A stretch of 64,000 nucleotides of DNA from Euptelea pleiosperma (Eukaryota; Streptophyta; Magnoliopsida; Ranunculales; Eupteleaceae): contig CM068542.1 in NCBI GenBank assembly GCA_035048495.1, positions 36,237,109-36,301,108 of the forward strand, given 5' to 3'. Positions 1 through 10,700 of this stretch are shown here, piece by piece. Every line of letters begins with the position of its first letter. The stretch's first letter is position 1. Under the pieces are notes generated by a model that made no database searches, was not told the DNA's origin, and saw only the letters and a program-made list of their open reading frames with translations. Made by a program: the position numbers and the translations under genes.

Positions 1-1
1 G

Positions 2-154
2 GACGTCGATTTCGAGAATCCAACAGTGGTGGTTGTGCTGAGCTGGCACATACTGGATTCACTTTTTGCCAAAGCACCACCATTGGATTATCTCGACCCC
101 CCGGAGATGAGACATTTCGGGCATTGGTCCAAAAAGTTGTTCGATCCCCAATGA
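2..154 (+). CDS. 3' terminal exon of an unidentified plant gene (5' end outside window)
   Basis: An open frame begins at base 2 and runs for 50 codons to a TGA at 152-154. The peptide is rich in W, F, H and P (it includes LSWHILDSLFAK and FGHWSKKLFDPQ) and reads like genuine protein, unlike the surrounding repeat sequence. I do not recognise the family. No splice acceptor is visible, so the exon continues to the left of the window. The sequence just after the last codons is the start of a palindromic MITE, so the stop codon and 3' UTR may come from the insertion. The alternative is an exon remnant of a dead gene. Confidence 0.5.
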   Translation, partial: DVDFENPTVVVVLSWHILDSLFAKAPPLDYLDPPEMRHFGHWSKKLFDPQ

Positions 155-440
155 AAATCATAGGGCTCATGGCATACTCTTAGTGGACGCTGACCATATG
201 GATGTTTGGCCAGTACCACAGTGGACCTCTAAACGAAAAATCAGCCTGATTAGTGATTTCCGATTCGATTGAAGTTATTTTCATGCTTTGATTTTAACAG
301 TAAGAATTCAAGCATTAGTGAGCGATATTTGGTTGCAAAGATCCAAAGGTTGTAAATCATTAATCAGGCTGATTTTTGGTTTAGATGTCCACTGAGGGAC
401 TGGCCAAACATCCATACGGTCAGCGTCTACTGGCCTGTAA
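155..440. mobile_element. Palindromic Mutator-type MITE, copy 1
   Basis: Long inverted repeat. The left arm reads GACCATATGGATGTTTGGCC and then AGCCTGATTAGTGATTTC; the right arm has the reverse complements of both near 349-425. It belongs to the family whose copies at 28481-28831 and 50996-51330 have 9-bp target duplications. No clean target duplication could be placed here, and the left edge abuts the stop codon at 152-154. Confidence 0.7.
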
Positions 441-479
441 TTTTCATTGTGAGAACGCTGTGATAGAAGTTTTGCTCTG

Positions 480-690
480 TTCAATGCATGATTTTCTCAC
501 CCCTTGATGGTCCTAAACACCAAAAATTAACTTGATTGGTGATCTATAGCTGCTGGATTCAAGCTTTTTTTTTTTTTTTTGGGGGGGGTGGTGGGGTATA
601 CAAATGGAATGGCTAGAGATCACCAATGGTGCTGAATTATGGCAGGTAGGTCCATCAAGGGGTGGATTAAACATTCATGGCTCACAGGGC
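480..690. mobile_element. Divergent palindromic MITE of the same family
   Basis: Arms resembling CACCCCTTGATGGTCCTAAA (about 500) and its inverse near 645-665 surround a poly-T/poly-G stretch at 566-590. The inner motif GATTGGTGATC matches the family pattern at lower similarity. Confidence 0.45.
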
Positions 691-761
691 CTGAAAGAAT
701 GTGCTAACCTAGAACGATGCAACAAGAGAGACTAAAATTTTATTTCCTATAAAAACACACA

Positions 762-1190
762 GCCGTTGTCTCCCCCTCTTATAGGCTTCATATATCCAAG
801 GGTCCATATCAACCCTTACGTAAAATAAAATTTAGACGGTTGGATTAATTTAACAAGAAAATTGTCTCCCCACTTATACCCCTTTTATCGGCTTCACAAA
901 AGATGTCCAAGATCTTATCCCCCAAATGGACTATGGATCTCAACCACTCACGCACCCGATTTTGGGAAATGATTTGTAGGGGAGTGCCGAGGGCATGGGC
1001 CACCCGCTATACATCTATATAACAAAACAGAAAAGTCACTTATCCCCCCTTTTATCGGCTTCACAAAGGATGGCCGAGTTCTTATCACCCCGAATGGATG
1101 GTGGATCTAAGCCACTCACACCCGATTTTGGCTAACGCTTTCTCGTAGAGTGCCGTGGGCGCAGGCCACTTACTAGTTACTAGTATATCT
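762..1190. repeat. Degenerate tandem duplication upstream of the RRM gene
   Basis: Two units of about 170-180 bp (about 856-1020 and 1036-1190) share CTTTTATCGGCTTCACAAA, a CCACTCACNCCCGATTTTGG block and a GAGTGCCGNGGGC block. A third, more diverged half unit begins near 762. No function is evident. Confidence 0.55.
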
Positions 1191-1194
1191 ACAA

Positions 1195-1430
1195 TCTCAG
1201 GGAGGGATTTGCCATCCTTTGGTGGGCCTACAAAACAAAAGTCATCTTGATTGGTGATTTCGAGTTGTTGGATTTGAGTACCCAAATAATGCTTGACATC
1301 CACAGGTAAAAATCAACCCTGGAAAAATGCTTGAATCCGACAGTTAGAAATCACCAATCAGACAGATTTTTGTTGTGTAGGTCCACCAAAGAGAGGGCCA
1401 AACATACATGCCGTCAGTGGGCCAAACATC
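1195..1430. mobile_element. Palindromic MITE, copy 3
   Basis: The left arm carries TTGATTGGTGATTTC (about 1248-1262) and the right arm GAAATCACCAATCAG (about 1347-1361), followed by GGTCCACCAAAGAGAGGGCC. It is the same family as the copy at 155-440. It lies 360 bp upstream of the RRM gene start and could contribute promoter sequence. Confidence 0.55.
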
Positions 1431-1789
1431 CCCCCTGACTCAATTGAGCTCCTGACCGTCCAGTTCTTTCCCCCTTGTAGAAACACTCTTTGACTTGTAT
1501 CAGTAGTAACTAGCAAGAGTAAGTGGGTTTGAACCGGGTTGGGATCAACTCAAGCTTCAAACAACTCAACCCGGGCCCAATGAGCTCGGCTCGAGATGTT
1601 CATTTCAAGTCCGGAATCCGGGTTGGCAACAAAATTAACAAAAAGAAATAAAGTTACAAATACATCTATAATCTCCAGGAGCCAAGTTGCTCACAATTTG
1701 CCACAACTTTCCAAATATACGGCTTAACGCTCCCTCAGTACGCTAGAAGCAAAAAAGTCTAGGGCTCAGCGGCACCGCTTTCTCAATCC

Positions 1790-4700
1790 ATGGACGAGAT
1801 GGCCGCGTACTACCCTCCACCTTCGGGATTCCACAACCCTCCCTACCCTTATTATCCACCGCCTCCACCTCTCGGAGCGGCGGCCGTGGCGGCGCCACCA
1901 CCATCACTGCCTCAATCGCACTTCCCTCAGCCGTACCAGCCGCAGCCCCCATTCGCTCCTTATGCGCAGGCGGGCCCTCCCCATGGTTTCCAAGACGAGG
2001 TCAAAACCCTATTCATCGCAGGGCTCCCCGAAGACGTAAAGGCTCGCGAGATTTACAACCTCTTCCGTGAGTTCCCCGGGTACCAATCTTACCAGCTCCG
2101 GAGTTCCTCCCAAAACTCTCAGGTTTTGATAATTGATCCCCTTCCACCGTTTCTTTAGCTCTTTTTGTTTAATCTCAACATAGAAACAAAATAGTTACTG
2201 TAGATTGGCAATTAATACATAAACCAAAATGTTCAAAAATAATTCGAAGACATTACCTACATTCACTGCTAGATTTAGCTAGCGGAGCGATGAAACTCCG
2301 CCAATTTCGTAGCCTCATGCGTTCTTGACGGAGAACACCGCTTTCCCTGCAGCCAAATGCCCCTAGGATGTATATGAAGTTAACAAAGCTAATGTTTTGC
2401 ATCTTCCTTAAGTTCATATGCGAATGATGATCCTGGGGAGTAGAGTAGTATTCTGGATAATGCTCGCAAGTTCTGTGAGGTCTCCATTATATTTGATGAT
2501 ACAGTGATCATTATTTTTCACAATGCCCAACAAGCTTGGGACGCAACTTTCCTGCTAGAAGTTCTTTTTAATTATCGTGTATAAAATGTTTCCCCATTTT
2601 TAATTATCGTGGTGTGAACAGGCATTTGCTTTTGCTGTCTTCACGGATCAACATTCTGCAGTCTCGGCTATGCATGCACTGAACGTAAGAACTTCTTGAC
2701 ATACATATAATTATGAGGGTGCGAATATCTTAAACATAGCGACCTTTGCAAACTATAAATTTGTTCATTTGTCAAGTTCAAGTAACTGACGCTAAAATGT
2801 CATATGTGGATATAACTAGTAAAATAAAATAACATTTCTGTTATGGTTGTGATTGACAAATATTGGCCATTTATTACCATTATATTTAGACTTTAGAGCA
2901 CTACTAATTGCTTTGTGGAACACTCACTACTCTTTTTTTATTGGTAGATAAAGCGTTGTTAAGAAGAAGAACAAAAATTAGGAAATTCGGCCTATATACA
3001 AGTATATATAGAATCGCCTTTTGTGGCAAGAAGTCTGATCTATTGTTAGCAGCATGACTAGTATGGTCATACAACTACGAAATTCCTCTAGAATATCCCT
3101 GATACCGTCGATTTATGTGCCCGTCTCTGAGGTCCCTCCACCTTGTAAGTAGCCCAAGAGAAAACATCAGTTGAACCACCCTTGACCATAAGCGATGCAT
3201 AGCAGAACCTAGCACCGGATCCACATATGTGGACACAGAAGGTCCAGGCCACTATGGATGTCTGGCTTTTTAGTTCTTATTTCTTCTCAAAATAGCTCGG
3301 CGTTAATAAAAGGGTAAAAAGGGTAATTTCTAATATGTTTATATTGTAAGTACAAAATATGCCACTCATTAAGTGTAGTTTAGGAAGTAATGCTTACTTT
3401 TCTACTTTAAGAGTCAAAATCTGTAGGAAAGAGGGGAGTTTGATTATTTATATTTATATATATATTTGCATTGAAAGAAACCTAGAAACCTCCCTTGTGA
3501 ATGTCTTTTGGAGAGAAAATTTCTCTCTTGCTGAGTTTTAATAATTTGGGTAATTTCTACAATGCTACCTAATTTCTTCATCCTTCTTGTGGTTGTGAAT
3601 ATTATTTTGTTGTTTGTATTCCCTACTGACATCATATGATATCAAAGCAAGTTTCGTTTGTAGTCCAACGGTTAGGATAATTGCCTTCCAAGTAATAGAC
3701 CCAGATTCGACTCCCAGCAAATGCGGAGATTAATATATTTATTTATAAAAAAAAAGGAGTTTTATTTTTCTGGAACTTGGGGTTTGATCAATAGAAATCA
3801 TGCTGCTTCACGTTCTCATTGATCATATGGAACAAGTAGAAGATCAGATGGGAGAAAACAATGGATCATCAGAATGAATTGTATGAGTGTTGTCGCGACT
3901 TCTGCAACTTTTGGAGTGGCACCTGGAGGATCAATGGGACAACAGAAATCCTTTGATGGTGAAGACACCTGATCTAACGTGGAGATCATGACCGAGGTAA
4001 GGATGATCCTGGAGAAATTGAGATCGTGATTTTCATGGATCTCAAGGTGAGCGCAGAAACCCTAGAAATAGGGAAAGGTATTTCGGACATGTTTTTGAAC
4101 CTAGAACGTAATTATGCAGGCTTTGGATCTCATGATGATGATGATTATAGTGATGATGAAATTTTTTGGTTTGTGACCGCGGGTTTAACAGGAAACGTTG
4201 GAATCATGGATGGATTTGTGGTGGTTTAATGCTTGTTGTCGACAAATCTTTAATTATAAAACAGGAAAAGTTGACATTTACAGAAGCACTAGGCCACTAA
4301 TTAGGATGATTATTCTTTGTGTTGCAGTGTGTATTTCTTCACCATCTGGCGATTTTCATATTCCTGTATTGATAGCCCCTGAGTCTTAACCTTGTTTACA
4401 GGGACTGGTGTTCGATCTTGAGCAGCAGTCAACTTTATACATTGATCTTGCAAAATCTAACTCCAGGTCTAAGCGCTCAAGAACAGGTCATAGCAATTGA
4501 ATTGAATATCTCGTTTTAGATATGGTCATTTTTCTGTTCTATTTGTTTGAACTGTTTTAAAACTATGAATTGTGGACTGAAACCGTTGCTTCTTTGAATC
4601 AGATGATGGAAGATCTGGTTCTTCTGATAAGAAAGTTAGAGGATCAGCTGCATTTTCAAGAGGGCTTCCTGATTCTGGTAATTTAATTGCTGGATTGCTT

Positions 4701-7700
4701 AGGACTCAAGGAGTTAGTGTTGCTCATAGAACCTCTTTGCTGAATACTTTTTTTTTTAAATTTTCGTCTGGCTTCTCTTATGAGAATGTGGGTATATTTG
4801 TGCATTTTAATAGATTAATTGTTTTCCCCCCAAAACTCAGTTATTTCACCTGCCCTTGGTTAGCCCTCTCCCTCCGTTTGTGTGTGTGTGTGAGTGCATG
4901 TGTTATCTCGTACTAGTAATACTAGTTAGTCACAAGGAAAACACATTCTTCTAAAAAGCTCACATTGCACATGTTTGGCACGCTTGGGCACTAACAGGTG
5001 TTGGCAGCAATATTCACATGCCTGGAATGGGTAATTCTGCTTACAACATGATCGGTTATCCATCTACACAAAGGTCGTTTGCACTACTTCCAGCACAACT
5101 TTCTTACTTGAAATTGATTGCTTCGTCAAGTAATATGTATCATCACTATATATGCCCTGTACAAATTTCTAGCTGCAAGGTCCAGGGCCTGGTAGGCAAT
5201 TAATGCATGCCCCTGCTTCCTGAAGTTGGAGTATGGTACTGTCCTTGAAATTTACATCTTATATGGCTCTTCATCTAATGTTTCACCATTTTTCCATGTT
5301 TTCAGCCATGGATTGGATAATGGAGCTTTCAATGAGACAAACGCTAAGAAATTGGTGAGGTTTAACTTCCTATTCATATCCTTTTGTAGTCTTTATTTTT
5401 TTTTCTTTGTTCAATTTTCTCAAAGACAAATTACAGTAATACCTCTTAAAACAGTTTTACTCTCAAATTAGATCAAAACCTTGTCCACCATCCTATTTCC
5501 AAAACTGATAACCTCTCAAAATTCTGTAATTGATAAATGAAATAAAAAAAACCTATTGAGAATTGGTTTTGGTAGGGATAGTTTCAATACATGTTACACT
5601 CAAAATTTGATAAGATTTATTCTTATCAAAAAAAAAAAAATTATCGTAACATTATGCAAAGTAGTTGTTTCTGCACTTATTTTTCCAACAGCTCCTTATC
5701 TCTTTTAGTTTGTAACTTCAACGTGGGCTTGATGAAGGTAGTGAGGTTTTTTTTATTTTTTATTTTTTTATTCTAAAGATAGCAGTGCAGAGATAGGATA
5801 AAAATAATCCTAAACATGCTGTAACTTTCAAATTTGATAAACTTTCAAAACCAATGGAAATTGGGTCCATCAAGAGTATTGGCTGTGGAGGGTTATTACT
5901 CTATTTTAATCAAATTTCATTAAGATCCAAATATCCAATCAGTTTTTCTTTCGTTTGATCATGTTTGTGATTATTTTTATTTTTATACACTGTATATTTT
6001 CCAGAAGAAAAATACGATTTGCTCCACTTTAAGTTTATCTTTCAATGAATACAGTGTTAATGTATCATATCCTCTTGTGATCCCCAACGTCCTAAATTTG
6101 TACAAGGGTCATAAAAGCTGATGGTGAAAGGTACCTTAACAGCTTTGAGGCAGTTAAGTTGGTTTTGAATTGGAGAAGATCAGGATGTTTTTTCTTGTTG
6201 ATACTATGGAGTGCATTATCAAGAAGTTTTAAGGGCAGAATGATGCATAGAGACGGAAACTGATCTTCTTGAAAGATAAAAAGCTTAAAATTGGGAAAAA
6301 AGGATCTTGAAAGAAATAAAGAGTAAAGAGCTCTAAACAGACAATATAAAAGTGGGTAAGACCAATACTACCATGGGAGAATAACTGCCAACTGAGGCAG
6401 TGCGAGACTACCATTGCATGGACAAAAGGACCCAAACATAAAGGTGCCACCAGATACAATGAACAGAAAGGCCCTAACAGAGGCTAAAGGTCTCTGTCCA
6501 CTGGTCACACTGCTGACTTGTGAACATTGAAATCCTTTACTCGATAATTCCATTTTTGTAAAACCATTTATTTAATATTAAACCAAGGAGAGTTTTATAG
6601 TCTCATCACATGTTGTGCCCAATTATCAATCTTGGGAATCTTGATTCGTACAATCATAAGATCTGGTGATTGCATTAAATATGCCTAGAAAACTGTTTAA
6701 GCCAGCTATGCAGCCAAGTTGCCAAGTCCTTTTTTAGTTGAATTGTCTTTAAAGAATCTGGAGGCTATAATTAAGGGTCGTCTGCAGGAGCTGAATCTGA
6801 AAGTGAATAGTGTAGCATGTAAAACTGTGAATTTTATATTTAGTATCTCAGAGGAAGGGCAGTCATCTTTAGTACTTTCCGTTCTCTGTTTACTAATTCT
6901 GTAATTCATCTTTTTCATCTTCTTGTGCAAGACAATTTCCACCTTTTTAATCCCTATGAAATTCTTTTTTCTTAAGGTTCACCATCTTTGCTGACGTTCT
7001 AGATCATTTTGAACTTTGAAGGTATAAGAATCAACCTGAACAACCATTACCTTAGAATTGATAAATTTTAGGCCGTTCTCTTCACACTTATAGATTGTAA
7101 TTTCTTTTCCATCACTAGTAAGAATCTGAAGGGTTGGGGGCATAGAGATTTCCTCATGTGGGCTAACTAAGCCGGATGAAGGCTGCCAGCCTGCAGTATC
7201 ATGTTCAAGTTCAACTGTATAGTGCTGCCCTTACTGGACAGTTTTCTCAACAAAATCAACCTAGTCTAGGGATGAAGACCCGTGCAAATCCACATTCACA
7301 CATGAGAGGCACACCCTGTGTGCCCTGCAACAGATGTGCATCTGCTCGCTCTTAATTCATCACTACTTTCTACCAGAATAGTTTGAGGAAGTCAGATACT
7401 TGTATATGAATCTTCTCACGACAGTTGTCATTCTAATGAGGAATACTGTAATTCAATAATGCTCAACAGTTATTACAAAGGCATTTTACTTATAAACAAA
7501 ATCCAAAGGCATTTAGAAACTACTATACATGTTCTAAAACGTAGCTACACTGTTCATTAAAAAAAAGGAACACACTCATGAGTGGAATGAATCAGCTTTG
7601 GGTTAGGAAGTGCTAGAATTCTCATTGAACTCTTTCTGTTAAGGCCTCAATCAAGGGTTAACTCTGGGTTCTTCTACACATAACCGTCCACTGAGCAAAC

Positions 7701-10700
7701 CATTTACTTTCGATGAATCAGATCAGGCTGATAAACCAGAATACAGTTCCAATTTTAATTTTTTAATGAAATAAACCCTCTACATTTTTCTCTATTATCT
7801 TTCACCAATTTTAGATTTTGAATAAAAGCGATCTCTAATTAAGTAGCCTTGTTCTCACGACTGATATATAAGATTACATTTATGATAAGCAAGGTCCCCT
7901 CACGGTGATTTTAACAACCTTCGTCGTAGAATTGATATCTATCTCTGATACATCTAATACCCTTTAACTTTCTTAGGAAGTAAAATTAATAATGCATGTG
8001 TGCATGATTTTGTTCCATCGATTGCTGTGCTATATCATCTTATATCTTTTGTGATTGAATACTTTAACCTTGAATTTGCTTCTTAATGTTTGGGACTTCT
8101 ATAACAGCTTGTGATGCTACACATGCATTCAGATTTTTTTTAGCTGCTCATGTATTTCTGAGGAATTTCCTACATTGACAGAATTCTTCAGCACCATATG
8201 TTCCACAAAATAGTACTCCATGTCCAACACTTTTTGTGGCTAATCTGGGACCAACGTGTACAGAGCAAGAGCTAGTTCAAGTATTTTCGAGGTATGGTGA
8301 AATTGATTTTTTTTTTCTTTATATTTATTCGAATTTGTGAACTTTGTAAAAATTTAATGTAACTTTGTATGTTGCCTTGGTTTCGTGGATAGTTGCCCAG
8401 GATTTTTGAAATTGAAGATGCAAAATAAAAATGGAGCTCCAGTTGCATTCGTTGACTTTCAGGTACTCCATTGCCATATTTTCCTGTTTAACTGACTTGT
8501 TTTGACAAGAAACTGTGGAACATGTGATACTTCTTTGTTTTTTATTTTCTTTTTCCATGCAACACTTCACTTTAGATGCATGAAGCTTATACCTGAGGTG
8601 CTTCTCATGCTTCAGAATCTTGCTCCCACTTCAAAACCACTATTGCCTCCATGGCCAGCTATAACTACTACCACATCTATCAAATCCACGTTTAATACCA
8701 CCACTATTTTTTAAAAGTCTTGTTCTTCTTTGTTGTTTTAAATAGCATCTGCTTGGTTCAAAGTCTTGTCTGTCTTGGCTAAGGCATCTCAATCTAGTAA
8801 GGTACTAAGCTAATACTGTGAGGTCAAAATCTGGATGAATGATCTGGAGCGCACAGTATAAAAGTTTCCGCTTTGGTGCTCCTCGATTGAGATCTCGAAC
8901 TGCTGTTGGGTACCTGCAAAAGGCATTCTGATGCTTAAGTCAAAAGTCAGTAACCCGATAGAGTAAGGTGTACCAACTGGGAATTTTGTGTACCTAGTCC
9001 TCTATGTTTCTATTCATTGATGTTATTTGAACAGTTCTTAGCGGGATACACGTCCACCTAGTAGCATGCATGCTCCCTGATCACTCATTCATGACCTTTG
9101 TGGGTTGTCATTCATTGGCGGGGTGGGGACACATGGTTGACTCTGAGGTCTCCACACCATTCAGTTGGTTGGGACACATACAATGAAGCCAGTCCTGACT
9201 TAATGGCGTTTTTTTCGGATGATGTCGAATCATGGATGGTTACTTAAGACCTATGTAACAAGGACACTGCACTTTTAGGGTTTTTTGCCGTGTTGGACAC
9301 CTCGACACCCGGACACGCGTGTCGACACTTCTCGACACACATCTAGACACTTATGGCCGTGTCACCCCTTGCTTTAATAATTTCTAATATAAAATTGATT
9401 TCTAAAAGCGGGTTGGTGTGTTCCATCCTCCATACAATAATAAACTAATAGATATTTTCTGCTTTATTTTTTATTTTTTGTTATTTTGTTAATAATTTTA
9501 AGCATTCATATATATTAATATATTTTAATAGATATATGTATAGACGTGTCTCCGTATCGGATTTTTTTAGGTTGCCGTATTGGACACCTCATATCCGTGT
9601 CGGACACCAACACCCGTGTCAGTGTCCTTGTTACACCGACACCCGACCATCGTTGATCCATCATTGAGATGACACATGTACGATCTTTACGAGTGCACTT
9701 TTTTGGCACTCACAGATACATGGGGTATATATCGTCTCGTACCAGAATCTTAATTTAAGTAATTAAAATCTTATTTTTATTGTATACGTGTCTTTTATAA
9801 CATAAATAAAAAATAAACAACATATCTTACGTTAAGTAAGCATTAGAAATAGTTTAGTGAATGTATTTATCGTATCTTTGCATGTTGAGACATTATTTTT
9901 CTTAATGTTTTCGTTATGTCTTGGATGAGACATCTCATTTCAAGCTTGCCGACATGCTAAAAGAGACTGAGATTTTAAACCTAGGTTCATGTTCATCATC
10001 ATCTCTACCTTATCTCATATGTCTGGGGTCGTTAAGTTCGTATTACACATGATAAATAAATTAATTTTCAATTGTATATTAAATATGAGTACTTATTTTA
10101 ACTCTTTAGATATCAATTTATCGATGCTTCTTAGCAACTCCTACTTCCTAATATATTAAGAAATACCATTTCACTCCTACTCGATTCCCAATTCATAACA
10201 ACTAAGCATTAGAGTACATTTAGTTTAAATCTGACTTGACATCTAGTCATTGATTTGATAAGTTTTAATCCCATGCAAAGTTACTATCCTTTTTTTTTAT
10301 TGACAAATCACATAAATAAATGTTTTAAACAAGGAAAATAATAGGGCTAACAGTGTGGGCTCTGACCATCGTAGCGTTCTTCTCTTTTCTAATCTTTTGT
10401 ATTTTCTTCCATAACTAGTCATTAAATTTGATTTATTACACATTTTATTTGATAAAACAATGAAACATAATTAAATTGTTATAACAGTGCTAAAATAAAT
10501 AACGGTTTTTATAATGGAGGTAACATTTAATAGCTTCCATTATATTGGGGTTGTTATTTATCTTTATAACGTAACGGGGTATCACCGAAGACCGTTATAA
10601 TGCCATTAATAACAGTTATAATGGCCGTTATTAAACATATGGTAGAGATTTCACTTATATTGAGACAATCTGGGAAAGAAGCAATTTAGTTCCTCTAATA

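Noticed and set aside
3654..3725. Functional tRNA-Gly gene
   Set aside because: Mismatched acceptor end and several T-stem mismatches; it lies inside an intron.
9270..9660. CRISPR-like or regularly spaced repeat
   Set aside because: GACAC motifs have no constant unit or spacer length, and the context is plant nuclear.
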